A stretch of DNA of 64,000 nt from Collinsella sp. TM10-22 (GCF_003466125.1 NZ_QSOC01000003.1:1-64000); one strand, 5' to 3'; counted from the first letter of the stretch, positions 37,533 to 47,088 are shown. The notes: generated by a model from the sequence alone, not told the origin. Translations and numbers: made by a program.

Positions 37533-40313
37533 GTGGCAGACGATATCAACAATAACGAGGGTATGGGCGAGGCCGGCGATGCCGGTATGCCCGACGATCT
37601 GAAGCGCCTGCTTGCCCGTGCTGAGCAGGGCGAGGACGGCGATCCGGACGCCTATAACCCCGATGCCGATGATGAGGAGGAAGAGGACGACGACGCCGAG
37701 CTCGAGGAGAGCTTTGGCGAAGTCGACCGTGGCGCCTCGGCCGGCGAGGATATCAACGGCGGCCAGCTCCAGATTTCGGAGTTCGGTCGCGAGATGAAGC
37801 AGTCGTTTATCGAGTATTCGATGTCGGTCATCACGGCGCGCGCCCTGCCGGACGTGCGCGACGGCTTAAAGCCGGTGCACCGCCGCATCCTGTACGCGAT
37901 GAACGAGAGCGGCATCTACCCCAACCGCCCGCACAAGAAGTCGGCGTGGACGGTCGGCGAAGTTATCGGTAAGTACCACCCGCACGGCGATTCCGCGGTC
38001 TACGAGGCCATGGTTCGACTGGCGCAGTGGTTCTCCATGCGCACGCCGCTCATCGACGGCCACGGCAACTTCGGCAACATCGATGGCGACGGCGCGGCGG
38101 CCATGCGTTACACCGAGAGCCGCCTGGCAAAGCCCGCCATGGAGCTTCTGCGCGACCTGCAGAAGGATACCGTCGACTGGCAGCCCAACTACGACGAATC
38201 GCTCGCCGAGCCCCAGGCGCTGCCTGCGCGCTTCCCCAACCTGCTGGTCAACGGCAGCCAGGGCATCGCCGTCGGCATGGCCACCAACATCGCCCCGCAT
38301 AACCTCACCGAGGCGATCGAGGCCACCTGCTACCTGATCGACAACCCCGACGCCACCGTCGACGAACTCATGCAGATCATGCCCGGTCCGGACTTCCCCA
38401 CCGGCGCCATCATCATGGGCAGCGCTGGCATTAAGCAGAGCTACGAGACCGGCCGCGGCTCCATTACCGTGCGTGCCAAGGCACATGTGGAGTCCACCAA
38501 GACCGGCCGCAGCCGCCTGGTCTTTACCGAGATTCCCTACATGGTCAACAAGGGCACCCTGCAGGAGAAGATCGCCCAGCTCGTTAACGACAAGCGCATC
38601 GAGGGCATCTCAGACATGCGCGATGAGTCCAACCAGAAGGGCATCCGTCTGGTCATCGAGCTCAAGAAGGGCGTCATTCCGCAGGTCGTGCTCAACAACC
38701 TGTATAAGTACACCTCGCTGCAGACGACCTTCGGCGCCAACAACCTGGCGCTTGTCAACGGCGTGCCCAAATGCCTGAGCCTGCGCGAGATGCTGCAGCA
38801 CTACATCGACCACCAGGTCGACGTCGTCACCCGCCGCACCCGCTTCGACCTTAAGAAGGCCCAGGCCCGCGCGCATATCCTCGAGGGCTACCTGATGGCC
38901 CTTGACCATATCGACGAGGTCATTAGCATCATCCGCTCCTCGCAGACCGACTCCGAGGCCAGCAGCCGCCTGATCGAGCGCTTTGGGTTTACGCCCGAGC
39001 AGACCACGGCCATCCTTGAGATGAAGCTCCGCCGCCTCACCGGCCTGGAGCGCGACAAGATCGAGGAAGAACTCGAAGGCCTGCGCCGCGCCATCGCCTA
39101 CTACGAGGATCTGCTTGCGCACGAGGAGAAGATCCTCGGCGTGATCAAGGAGGAGATGCGCGAGATCGCCCGCAAGTTTGGCGACAAGCGCCGCACCGAG
39201 ATCACCCACGCCGAGAAGGACCTCGACGTCGAGGACCTCATCGCCGACGAGGACATGGTCGTGACCATCACCCACACCGGCTACGTGAAGCGCATCCCGG
39301 TGGCCGCCTACCGCGCCCAGAAGCGCGGCGGCAAGGGCGTCTCCGGCGTGAGCCTCAAGGAAGACGACGTCATCGACGAGATGTTCATCGCCAGCACCCA
39401 TGAATACGTGCTGTTCTTCTCGACGCGCGGCAAGGTGTACCGCCTCAAGGTGCATGAGCTGCCCGTGGGCACCCGCCAGGCCCGCGGCACCGCGATCGTC
39501 AACCTGCTGCCCTTCGAGGAGGGCGAGAAGATCGCGAGCGTCATCAGCTGCCGCGAGTTCCCGGCCGACGAGTACCTGATGTTTGCCACCAAGAGCGGCA
39601 TGGTCAAGAAGACCGTGATGAGCGCATATGACCGCAGCCGCCGCGACGGCCTGATCGCTATCAACCTGCGTGACGACGACGCGCTGCTGAACGTGCGCCG
39701 CGTGCGCGAGGGTGACAAGATCATCCTGGCCACCACTGCGGGCAAGGCGATTATGTTCTCCGAGGAGCAGGTGCGCGCCACCGGCCGCGACACCAGCGGC
39801 GTTCGCGGTATCGGTATGAAGGACGGCGTGAGCGTTCTGGGCATGGAAGTCACTAACGGCAACGGCGATCTGTTCGTCATTACCGAGCGCGGCTACGGCA
39901 AACGCACGCCGGTTGCGGACTACCCGGAGCAGAATCGCGGCGGCCAGGGCGTCTACACCATCCAAATGACCGAGCGTAAGGGTAACCTCGCGGCCATGAA
40001 GGCGGTGGGCCCGCAGCACGAGCTGTTCATCGTGACGGAAGGCGCGACGGTCATTCGAGTCAAGACCGACGAGATCAGCCAGACCGGTCGCGCGACCCAG
40101 GGTGTGAAGATGATGAGCGTGGGAGATGGCGACCGCGTCACCGCTGTGGCTCGTATGACGAGTGCCAAGAAGAAGGCCAAGGTTCCGGCCGTTGCCGAGG
40201 GCCAGGAGTCGCTCGACCCGCTGGCCGCCGGCGCGATGGAAGCCCCGGCCGATGACGACCATGTTGACATCGGCTCTGGTGACGAGGCGCTGGAGGACCT
40301 GCTCGAGGAGTAA
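37533..40313 (+). CDS. gyrA: DNA gyrase subunit A with acidic N-terminal extension
   Basis: GyrA cuts and rejoins DNA. The 926-residue protein has the catalytic core beginning at about residue 85 ([19 protein letters not shown]), the active Tyr in [11 protein letters not shown], and the quinolone-region [11 protein letters not shown] with the susceptible-type Ser. The C-terminal domain has beta-pinwheel repeats. Residues 1-85 are an unusual Asp/Glu-rich extension, about 75 residues longer than in model GyrA proteins. The start is GTG after AGGAGG. An acidic C-terminal tail is also present. Confidence 0.96.
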   Translation: MADDINNNEGMGEAGDAGMPDDLKRLLARAEQGEDGDPDAYNPDADDEEEEDDDAELEESFGEVDRGASAGEDINGGQLQISEFGREMKQSFIEYSMSVITARALPDVRDGLKPVHRRILYAMNESGIYPNRPHKKSAWTVGEVIGKYHPHGDSAVYEAMVRLAQWFSMRTPLIDGHGNFGNIDGDGAAAMRYTESRLAKPAMELLRDLQKDTVDWQPNYDESLAEPQALPARFPNLLVNGSQGIAVGMATNIAPHNLTEAIEATCYLIDNPDATVDELMQIMPGPDFPTGAIIMGSAGIKQSYETGRGSITVRAKAHVESTKTGRSRLVFTEIPYMVNKGTLQEKIAQLVNDKRIEGISDMRDESNQKGIRLVIELKKGVIPQVVLNNLYKYTSLQTTFGANNLALVNGVPKCLSLREMLQHYIDHQVDVVTRRTRFDLKKAQARAHILEGYLMALDHIDEVISIIRSSQTDSEASSRLIERFGFTPEQTTAILEMKLRRLTGLERDKIEEELEGLRRAIAYYEDLLAHEEKILGVIKEEMREIARKFGDKRRTEITHAEKDLDVEDLIADEDMVVTITHTGYVKRIPVAAYRAQKRGGKGVSGVSLKEDDVIDEMFIASTHEYVLFFSTRGKVYRLKVHELPVGTRQARGTAIVNLLPFEEGEKIASVISCREFPADEYLMFATKSGMVKKTVMSAYDRSRRDGLIAINLRDDDALLNVRRVREGDKIILATTAGKAIMFSEEQVRATGRDTSGVRGIGMKDGVSVLGMEVTNGNGDLFVITERGYGKRTPVADYPEQNRGGQGVYTIQMTERKGNLAAMKAVGPQHELFIVTEGATVIRVKTDEISQTGRATQGVKMMSVGDGDRVTAVARMTSAKKKAKVPAVAEGQESLDPLAAGAMEAPADDDHVDIGSGDEALEDLLEE

Positions 40314-40550
40314 GTGAAGGCCTTCGGCCGCCCCGAGGACGACTTCGACTGGGTGCGCGACCGCCCCGGCCACGACCGCCGCTACGCCATCGACGCGGCC
40401 AAGCTCCGCCGCGAGCTCGGCTGGGAGCCGAGGAACACCGACTTCGCCGCGGGCCTCGCGGGGACGATCCGCTGGTACCGCGCCAACGAGGCCCGGCGGC
40501 GCTCCGCCAAGGAGGCCACCGAGGCCAGGTACAAATCTCAGGGGCAGTAG
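40314..40550 (+). pseudogene. C-terminal fragment of dTDP-glucose 4,6-dehydratase (rmlB)
   Basis: The 78-codon frame starts immediately after the gyrA stop (TAA-GTG). Its [26 protein letters not shown] and TIRWYRAN segments match the C-terminal part of RmlB-type sugar dehydratases. The NAD-binding and catalytic parts are absent. GC content is visibly higher than in flanking genes. It looks like a recombination scar rather than a functional gene, and its fusion point against gyrA suggests a rearrangement or a past gene insertion downstream of gyrase. Confidence 0.8.
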
Positions 40551-40633
40551 GACCGCCCGCGTCAATACGGCGGGCCTCTCTGGCGTCTTCCGAAAGGGCC
40601 TGTCTCGCCTGAGGCTTCCATTGGTTTGACGAT

Positions 40634-40671
40634 GCCCCCGTGGACCCAAATGATGGCGGGTCCATGGGGGC
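40634..40671. repeat. Inverted repeat downstream of gyrA
   Basis: A 14-bp stem (GCCCCCGTGGACCC, one wobble) with a 10-base loop lies about 320 bases after gyrA. The T-run is weak. It may act as the terminator of the gyrase transcript. Confidence 0.45.
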
Positions 40672-40808
40672 GTCTCATTTCGTGGGTTGGTTAGGCATGG
40701 AGCGGCCTCTTCATCCGTGTCGATTTGCGATGCCATTCGTCCTAATCCTCAGCGGCACTTCAAGATTGTCAATTATCCAGCCCCCTGGAGAGCCAATGCC
40801 TATAACAT

Positions 40809-41400
40809 TCACACCCATCTCCGACCGTGTATCAGGGTGTCGGATATATCGAGATCGCATGTCGCCCATGGTATCGGAAGGCTTATCCCATAGAAATTAA
40901 TCGGAGAGGTGTCTATTGTTTCGAGGTGGCCGTTCGCCCTACGGATCCACGATGTGCCACGGGCGTCGGTAAAAGCAATCTCTGAGCCAAGAACAATTCC
41001 CATTCCGCGCCCGTGAGTTGGCAAAAGAGTGGACCAGGAACCCGGAGGAAGAACGGATATGTAAGAACGACATTCATAGTCAGGGCCGGCGAGTTCACCG
41101 TTAGGTTTAGGGCCGCTTCCCTGGATTCCAACACAAGTTATGACGACGTTGTAAACCGGAGATTCACTTTTGTTTGACAAGACAGTCCGCATGTATAGGA
41201 AAGCGCTGTCGTATGGGTGGTCGTCGGGCCCGAGATCCTCAAGCCAGCACGAGACGCCTTCCACCTGAGCGCCGCCGCATATCTTCATCGTGTACATTTC
41301 TTGCGCGATGAGAGTCTCGGAGTGCGACTATGACCGCTGTGGCAGTTGCTATCGCGCTTATGATTTGAACTGCTAACTCTATGAGTCGATCACAAGTCAT
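40809..41400 (-). pseudogene. Frameshifted gene for a single-pass membrane protein
   Basis: An ATG at 41400 with GGAG just upstream opens a frame encoding an N-terminal membrane segment (LIELAVQIISAIATATAVIV). That frame ends after about 54 codons. The following 162-codon frame, ending at 40809, reads as a folded domain (SPVYNVVITCVG, FTDARGTSWIRRANGHLE) but lacks its own ribosome site. Together they look like one gene of about 195 residues broken by a single frameshift near 41260-41330. I do not recognise the family; similar layouts occur in mobile regions. A sequencing error or programmed shift is possible. Confidence 0.6.
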
Positions 41401-41522
41401 GCCGTCTCCATTCATATTGCGTGCATGTTAGGTCCTTGAAAGGGCATTCTAGTCTCACGATATCGAAAAAAAGCCGTTCCCGAGGAATTTGGAATTAATT
41501 GCTGGAATATGCCCCGTCGTGA

Positions 41523-41602
41523 GGCGATATATCAAACTATATCTATACTATCGATATATATATCTGATTACAGATATAATCTGATACAGATTCAGATATA
41601 AG
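41523..41602. repeat. AT-rich palindromic array upstream of the AlbA_2 gene
   Basis: Several copies of a TATATCTGA-like motif in both orientations, including ATATCTG-ATTA-CAGATAT, fill this stretch up to the ribosome site. It looks like an operator array for the adjacent regulator. Confidence 0.6.
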
Positions 41603-41611
41603 GAGTTGGAT

Positions 41612-43264
41612 ATGAGTGTCCCGCAGCGCGAATCTTTAATCGTAGAATTTAAGAGCGATCGTAAGACCATCTCCGAAAATGTCATCGTAGATGAGGTGGT
41701 TGCCCTCTCCAACACCGATGGAGGGGAGCTGTACATTGGTGTCGAGGACGACGGAACGCTCACCGGTGCTCAGCCTCAACATCGAGACCCGTTGCAGATG
41801 AGCGCCATGATTGCGAACAAGACAGTGCCTTCTGTCTCCGTGCGAACGGTCGTCCTTGTGGAAGACGAAAAGTACATTACTCGAATAGAGGTTCCGCGTT
41901 CCACGAGCGTCATCGCTTCCGCCCAGGGGCGTATCCTGCGCCGGCGTCTCAAGGCCAACGGCGAACCTGAGAGCATACCAATGTATCCGTACGAGATATC
42001 GACCCGCCTCTCCGACCTTGGTCGCTTGGATTACTCCGCCCAGCCCGTCCCGGATACTACGCGTGAAGATTTTGATCCGTTGGCGATGGAAAATCTTCGT
42101 AATGTTGTGCGGAAATACAATAACAGCGATAAATCGCTTCTAGAGCTCGACGATGAGGATCTTGAGAGGGCGTTGGGGTTTGTCGCAACCGTTGGAGACC
42201 AAACAATTCCAACTTTGACGGGACTGTTGATGATCGGCCGCGAAGATGTTCTTGCCAAGGCCGTCCCCACTTCCGAGGCGACCCTTCAGGTGCTGGAGGG
42301 CACGAATGTGAGGGTAAACCTTACCTATAAAGGCCCCCTGCTCCGCACTATCGAGCAGGTCTCCGAGGCGATCATACCGTGGAATCCCGTCACCGAAGTA
42401 TCTTTGGGGTTGTTCAGCGATCCGATTGAAACGTTTAACGGCCGCGCAATTCGCGAGGCGCTTGTAAACGCATTCGGGCACAGGGATTACTCGATGTTGG
42501 GTAGGGTCCGCGTTCTGATTGACGACACGGGTTTAACCATTTCGAATCCGGGCGGTTTTATCGAAGGCATATCGATCGATAACCTTCTCACTGCCGATCC
42601 CCATGGAAGAAATCCGAGTCTCATGGACGCCCTTAAGCGCATCGGCCTCGCAGAGCGAACCGGGCGAGGGATCGACCGAATCTATGAAGGCTCCCTGCTT
42701 TCGGGCAGGCCTCTCCCGGATTATTCCGAATCCGGTTCGACGGGCGTCAGCCTGTTTATTGCGCGCAGCAAGCCGGACCAGGAATTCATCAAGCTCATTG
42801 CGGAAGAGTCGGAGAAGAGATCTGCGCCGCTTCCCCTGCAGACCCTGCTTGTCCTCGATGCGCTCAAGCGCCTGCGTCGAGCTACGATTGAGGTGCTGAC
42901 AGAGCATGTTGACGTTCGAAAGGCTCAACTCATCCAGACGGTAGAGCTGCTGGTCGAGTCTGGTCTGGTTGAGGCAGTTGGCTCGGCGGCGCATAGGGAA
43001 TACCGTATGAGCTCAAAAGTATATAAGCGCACGGGAAGAGTTAAGGAGTATGTACGTCAGGCGGACATCGATTCGATCCGCTATCCAGAACTCATTTTAA
43101 GACTGGCGCGGGAACAGGGGCGTGTGACCAAGCAGGATGTGGCGGAGCTCCTTCACGTTAATCCCGATGTTGCTTACTATGAAATTCGGAAGTTGATCAA
43201 GGCTGGAGAGCTTAAGTCGGCAAAACGCGGTCCGGACGCCCATTACGTCCTGAGCTCCCAGTAG
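41612..43264 (+). CDS. AlbA_2/Schlafen-type ATP-binding transcription regulator
   Basis: The 550-residue protein starts with an AlbA_2 (Schlafen-like) domain (about 5-115: ESLIVEFKSDRK, ALSNTDGGELYIGVEDDG). A RecG-type 'divergent AAA' C-terminal domain follows (about 240-385: AIREALVNAFGHRDYS, TISNPGGFIEGIS, RIGLAERTGRGIDRI). Two winged-helix-like segments finish the protein. Such proteins are usually annotated as transcriptional regulators or putative DNA-binding helicase-like proteins in accessory DNA. The ATG has AGGAG six bases upstream. Palindromic arrays on both sides suggest autoregulation. No partner gene is adjacent. Confidence 0.82.
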   Translation: MSVPQRESLIVEFKSDRKTISENVIVDEVVALSNTDGGELYIGVEDDGTLTGAQPQHRDPLQMSAMIANKTVPSVSVRTVVLVEDEKYITRIEVPRSTSVIASAQGRILRRRLKANGEPESIPMYPYEISTRLSDLGRLDYSAQPVPDTTREDFDPLAMENLRNVVRKYNNSDKSLLELDDEDLERALGFVATVGDQTIPTLTGLLMIGREDVLAKAVPTSEATLQVLEGTNVRVNLTYKGPLLRTIEQVSEAIIPWNPVTEVSLGLFSDPIETFNGRAIREALVNAFGHRDYSMLGRVRVLIDDTGLTISNPGGFIEGISIDNLLTADPHGRNPSLMDALKRIGLAERTGRGIDRIYEGSLLSGRPLPDYSESGSTGVSLFIARSKPDQEFIKLIAEESEKRSAPLPLQTLLVLDALKRLRRATIEVLTEHVDVRKAQLIQTVELLVESGLVEAVGSAAHREYRMSSKVYKRTGRVKEYVRQADIDSIRYPELILRLAREQGRVTKQDVAELLHVNPDVAYYEIRKLIKAGELKSAKRGPDAHYVLSSQ

Positions 43265-43271
43265 TGGGGCT

Positions 43272-43345
43272 CAATATCTATATCGAACTATATCTGGAAC
43301 TCTGACATCTATATCGATACCACAGAGATAGTCCGATATAGATGG
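43272..43345. repeat. AT-rich palindromic array downstream of the AlbA_2 gene
   Basis: CTATATCGA-like motifs recur here, including the inverted pair ATCTATATCG and CGATATAGAT about 15 bases apart. They resemble the motifs at 41523..41602, so the gene is bracketed by related arrays. Confidence 0.55.
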
Positions 43346-43462
43346 GGTGATGTTAGATATCGTCTCAAAAGGCTCATAGCTGACGGTGTAGTCACTGTTG
43401 ATGTTCACTAAGATGTGGTCCGAATGACCACCGCTTCCTGAGTGCCGTGGTCATTGAGAATT

Positions 43463-43608
43463 GAGCAGAGCATGCCCCGGAAGGGTAACTGCATCGACGA
43501 CGGCGCCATGGAGCAGGTCTTCGGCCACATGAAGGACAAGTTCTTCCGGAGGGATGTGGCCCGACTTCGAGTTCTTCAAAGCGGACCTCGACGCAATTAT
43601 CTTTCTAT
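43463..43608 (+). pseudogene. IS3-family transposase C-terminal relic
   Basis: EQSMPRKGNCIDDGAMEQVF and GHMKDKFFR match the DDE-region end of IS3/IS150 transposases (usual form QSMSRKGNCxDN). After a frameshift near 43555 the frame continues as WPDFEFFKADLDAII. Both ends are missing and no inverted repeats are seen. It is a decayed insertion that abuts the end of the HEPN-like gene. Confidence 0.8.
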
Positions 43609-44190
43609 TCCTGCAAGATGTAATAGCTTGAGCGTAATCAGCGCGAGGTTGTATGAAATCCAGTGAATGTCCAACTTCATGCCTTTGAATAGGGAGCTGC
43701 CTTCCGCACCGCCGTATTCTGGATACCGAAAGTATTCAATGTGTCCCTCCTCAACGCACTTTTGGTATAACGTGCAGAAATCGACAATCCAATCGCAATA
43801 CGCCGGTAGCGGGCTATATGCGTTATTGACCTTCTCGGCAAGAACACCGAGGTTGTGGGTTCTAATGAAGGAGTTGGTTTTGGCGAGCAGGAGATACTTA
43901 AACCCAAGTTCAACTGCATGTCCACCTAGATAGGCGGTTGCGACGGAGTCGGGGCGTACGGTTGCTAGTGTGTCAAAGGAATCAATATACTCGAGCCAAA
44001 AGTGCTTCCAAAGTTCCAGACGCTTTCGATCGTCGCTTTCCAAATCAAGTTTCCTGGAGAGCGAGCTTGTGGTGGTGTCACTGAATACCGGACTTCTCTC
44101 ATATAGAGCATGTTGCGAGGGGGAGGTTCCGTCAAGTTGAATTAGATTTCGGTGGTCGATATTGGCTCCGAGCGCGCTAAAAAGCTCCAT
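43597..44190 (-). CDS. HEPN-like domain protein
   Basis: The 197-residue protein is mainly helical. The segment TAYLGGHAVELGFKYLLLAK followed by THNLGVLAEKV resembles HEPN domains, found in nucleotidyltransferase-linked toxins and other defence or stress proteins. The strict catalytic RxxxxH motif is not evident, so RNase activity is unproven. AAGGAAG lies upstream of the ATG. The stop falls at the edge of the IS3 relic, so the original C terminus may have been changed. No clear antitoxin gene is adjacent. Confidence 0.6.
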   Translation of the reverse strand: MELFSALGANIDHRNLIQLDGTSPSQHALYERSPVFSDTTTSSLSRKLDLESDDRKRLELWKHFWLEYIDSFDTLATVRPDSVATAYLGGHAVELGFKYLLLAKTNSFIRTHNLGVLAEKVNNAYSPLPAYCDWIVDFCTLYQKCVEEGHIEYFRYPEYGGAEGSSLFKGMKLDIHWISYNLALITLKLLHLAGIER

Positions 44191-44413
44191 GTGATATTAC
44201 TTCCTTGTCGTCGGTATTTATTGATTCTGCCCAAGTGTAGAGGGCGTACATATCGTGTGACGTTTTCGGTCGACCCCTGCTGGGGTGCGTCTGAACTCTG
44301 TTGAGGTTGGACATATTGCCAATGTGAGTGGGGCCGCTGCCGAAGAGAGTGATATTCATTGTGGAAAGAGGTCGGCTCGTCTGCGATTCAAACGGTGTAA
44401 ACGCGAAAAAACG

Positions 44414-44502
44414 CTTCTTTTATCTTGGGGTAGATTTAATCTTATAAAAGAAAAAAACGGCGATTTCTTTCTTTTATAAGCACTTCCTGTTACCGTAAAA
44501 GA
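44414..44502. repeat. Inverted-repeat operator array upstream of fic
   Basis: TTCTTTTAT-type motifs appear four times in alternating orientation (near 44414, 44442, 44468 and 44494). The central pair forms a long palindrome at 44441..44480 with CTTATAAAAG and CTTTTATAAG arms. The last copy ends 19 bases before the fic start. Confidence 0.65.
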
Positions 44503-44520
44503 AAAAAGTAGGGAGGATTG

Positions 44521-45732
44521 ATGGCATACTGTACTCTCGAAAAAACTTTCTATGCGGACGCTTCGTCCGATCGATATGCAAATGTCGAAGAACTGTATAC
44601 GTCTAGATTCAATAGCGAATCGACCTATAGAACTGGAATTGAGCTCGAATCGGGCGAGATGTTTCTGTCTGTGCCCCATGAGCTGCTCTATAACACGGAA
44701 CAAGTGCTTCGCAAGGAGAGAAGGGTGTCTGCCCTTTGGAGGGACCTGCCTATCGTTGCCTTGGGTGCCTACGTTCGCTCCCTCATTATGGATGAGGTTG
44801 TGTATAGCAATGAGATTGAGGGTGTGCACAGTACCCGGCGTCAGATTGAGGAGGCTCTCGCCGCCAACGACAAGTCGGCTCATGCACCCTTTGTTGAGTT
44901 TGCTCAGTTGTATCTTAATTTGAGCAACAATCCACCTATGCCCCAATCGCTGCAAGACATCAGGCGGATATACGACTCGGTAGTTGCGGATGCGATATCC
45001 CCCGAAGACCTACCGGGGGATGGTCTGTTTCGGTCCGGGCCGGTCGAGATACTCAATCAGCATGGGAAGACAGTCCACAAAGGGGTTTACCCGCCTCAGA
45101 AAATCGAAGAGATGATGAGCGCGTGGCTCGGCCTTTCTCAACGTGAGGACATTCCCGAGCTGTATGCTGCGGCACTGTGTCACTTTCTGTTCGGTTATAT
45201 TCACCCCTTCTTTGATGGCAATGGAAGAACCGGCAGGTATCTGCTTGCTTTGCAGTTGAGCAGACCGCTGTCTCAGCCGACCGTTCTATCGTTATCTCGC
45301 GTGATTGCAGAAAACAAGGCAACGTATTATCGCGCATTCGATGCGGTCGAGCGCCCATTAAACAGATCGGATGCAACAAGCTTCGTCATTGCTATTCTGG
45401 ATTTGATTTCGGACGCGCAAGATGGGCTCATCGCGAATCTTGAGGAGAAGAAGCGCGCTCTAGATGGCCTATTTGAGTGCGTGCATAATCTGGAAGGGGA
45501 GTTCAGCAAGAGGCAGCTCGAGGCGCTTTGTTACGCGGCGCAGATTCATCTTTACAGCATTTTTGGGGAAATCAGGCTCGATGGGCTGCGAGAATACCTG
45601 GATGTATCACTGCCGACGGCTCGAAACTGCGCGAAAGAGCTTGAGAGGCTGGAGTTAATGTCTAGGGTCTCACAGCGACCTCCTATTTATAAGTTGACGG
45701 ATGTGGGTGCCGAGCTTTTGGGCATTGGGTAA
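44521..45732 (+). CDS. Fic domain protein, self-inhibited class
   Basis: Fic enzymes transfer AMP or other phosphate-containing groups to proteins. The 403-residue protein has the complete core motif HPFFDGNGRTGR (about residues 228-239). In its N-terminal part SNEIEG fits the inhibitory helix pattern [S/T]xxxE[G/N], so it is a class II self-inhibited Fic. The C-terminal region contains a winged helix (DGLREYLDVSLPTARNCAKEL), suggesting DNA binding and autoregulation through the flanking repeats. The ATG has GGGAGG five bases upstream. No separate antitoxin gene is needed or seen. Confidence 0.93.
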   Translation: MAYCTLEKTFYADASSDRYANVEELYTSRFNSESTYRTGIELESGEMFLSVPHELLYNTEQVLRKERRVSALWRDLPIVALGAYVRSLIMDEVVYSNEIEGVHSTRRQIEEALAANDKSAHAPFVEFAQLYLNLSNNPPMPQSLQDIRRIYDSVVADAISPEDLPGDGLFRSGPVEILNQHGKTVHKGVYPPQKIEEMMSAWLGLSQREDIPELYAAALCHFLFGYIHPFFDGNGRTGRYLLALQLSRPLSQPTVLSLSRVIAENKATYYRAFDAVERPLNRSDATSFVIAILDLISDAQDGLIANLEEKKRALDGLFECVHNLEGEFSKRQLEALCYAAQIHLYSIFGEIRLDGLREYLDVSLPTARNCAKELERLELMSRVSQRPPIYKLTDVGAELLGIG

Positions 45733-45778
45733 CGGAAAAAAGAAACGTGCCCCTCTTTCAGATGGGTCAAACAGGAGT

Positions 45779-45820
45779 CCCTTAAAAGAAAGAAATCGTC
45801 AATTCTTTCTTTTAAGGGGT
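45779..45820 (+). terminator. Inverted repeat and likely terminator downstream of fic
   Basis: A long perfect stem, CCCTTAAAAGAAAGAA with its complement around an 8-base loop, lies 47 bases past the fic stop. Its TTAAAAGAAAG core echoes the motifs upstream of fic. It could terminate transcription or be a second operator. Confidence 0.55.
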
Positions 45821-45969
45821 TTACTGCAGGGTGTGGAGAGGGCCCTGTAATCGAACCTTTATAAAGTGGGATCGCGTGTTGCGCGCATTTCTCCTCATGC
45901 CCATTCCGTTGAGTTTCCGCGCTTGGAATAAAACCGTAGGAAAATGATGGCGTTTGGAAGGGGGTCAAC

Positions 45970-47088
45970 ATGCCCAACAACGATTACCCGTTTCAAAACG
46001 AAAATGCGCCATCTGGCGATTACCCGTCTGCCGACAAGACGGTGGTGAATAACCCCTACGCAGATTCTTGGCCTGCGGGGCTGCAGCCTGATCCATACAC
46101 CAGCCCTCAAGCAGCGACTCCGCAGCCGAGCCCCTACGAGTCTCCTAATGTTCAGGACGGCCAGGTTGCATCGCCAGGCAGCACGGCTCCACAACACCGC
46201 ATCATGCAGGATGCTCCAACGGTGCAAATGCGTCGCCCGCCCACATCTCGGCAGAATCTTCCTGCAGATCAGGCAGCATATGGGCAGCGTGGTCAGCAGC
46301 CATATCCGTCGGCCTACGATCCTGACACCTATGACCCGTCTCCGGCAAAACCCGAGCGCCCCACACGCAAGACGTCTCAGCAGCTCGCCGAGCCTCAGCC
46401 TCGCCGCGGCGCATCTGCGCTCCGCTGGATCGCGCGTATCTTGTGCCTCGGCCTGCTTGTTTTCGGGGCGATGACCGTCTACTACCTTACAGAGCAGTCG
46501 GTCGCAGACACATCCGCCCTGTCCTCCGGCGCGGGCTCGCTTGCCGAACATGGGGCCTATTTGGTGCAGGCTGGGCTGATTCCGGCCTTCGAGGACGATC
46601 CAATCAAATGGACGGCCGCTCACATCCTGCTGCTTTCTGTGAAGTTCTCTAACCATGGTCTATCCGTTCGCCAGCAGGCGCACGTGGTCGAATTTGCCAT
46701 TTTGGGCGGAGTGATAGCCCTCAACGTGCTCGCCTGGATGTCTGGATGGGCGCACCGTCGCAGCCGTCGAGGCCACATTCGTATATGGAGAACGTGGCTC
46801 ATGTACGCCCTGACTATCCTGGCCTGCGCGGCGGCGTCGTTTGCCGACCAGTATCACAAGCTGTATGTGCCTGGTCGTCACTTCGACAAGCTCGATTTGT
46901 TTCTGGATGCCTCAGGCTACATCACGGCTGTTACCTGCGTCTTTATAGCTTGGAGTATTGGCTCATTCGTGTACCGCCTCATTTTTCAAAACAAATTTGA
47001 AAAAAAGTTGTTGACGCGCCACCGACCTCTGGGCTATATTAATCCCCGCGATGGACCTGTAGCTCAGTTGGTTAGAGCGTCCGGCTGA
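45970..47088 (+). CDS. VanZ-like membrane protein with disordered N-terminal region
   Basis: The 372-residue protein has a Pro/Ser/Gln-rich N-terminal region of about 145 residues, then five or so membrane segments. The core RQQAHVVEFAILGGVI and DQYHKLYVPGRHFDKLDLFLD resemble the VanZ family, whose members affect glycopeptide resistance in some enterococci; general function is unknown. GGGGG lies upstream of the ATG. The last codons overlap the tRNA-Ile promoter (47011..47040), and the stop codon lies inside tRNA-Ile itself, which is unusual. Confidence 0.8.
   Translation: MPNNDYPFQNENAPSGDYPSADKTVVNNPYADSWPAGLQPDPYTSPQAATPQPSPYESPNVQDGQVASPGSTAPQHRIMQDAPTVQMRRPPTSRQNLPADQAAYGQRGQQPYPSAYDPDTYDPSPAKPERPTRKTSQQLAEPQPRRGASALRWIARILCLGLLVFGAMTVYYLTEQSVADTSALSSGAGSLAEHGAYLVQAGLIPAFEDDPIKWTAAHILLLSVKFSNHGLSVRQQAHVVEFAILGGVIALNVLAWMSGWAHRRSRRGHIRIWRTWLMYALTILACAAASFADQYHKLYVPGRHFDKLDLFLDASGYITAVTCVFIAWSIGSFVYRLIFQNKFEKKLLTRHRPLGYINPRDGPVAQLVRASG
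47011..47040 (+). promoter_or_regulatory. Promoter of the tRNA Ile-Ala-Ile cluster
   Basis: A -35 TTGACG and -10 TATATT separated by 18 bases end 12 bases before tRNA-Ile. The element lies within the VanZ-like coding frame. Confidence 0.75.

Noticed and set aside
38610..40736. 708-codon minus-strand frame opposite gyrA
   Set aside because: gyrA is unmistakable on the plus strand; the antisense product is low-complexity His/Gly/Val-rich and matches nothing.
43442..43666. 74-codon plus-strand frame taken as an intact gene
   Set aside because: Only its middle matches an IS3 transposase; the rest is frameshifted, so it is listed as a relic.
44177..44359. 60-codon minus-strand frame overlapping the HEPN-like gene start
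   Set aside because: It could be a partner gene by position, but there is no ribosome site and no recognisable motif.
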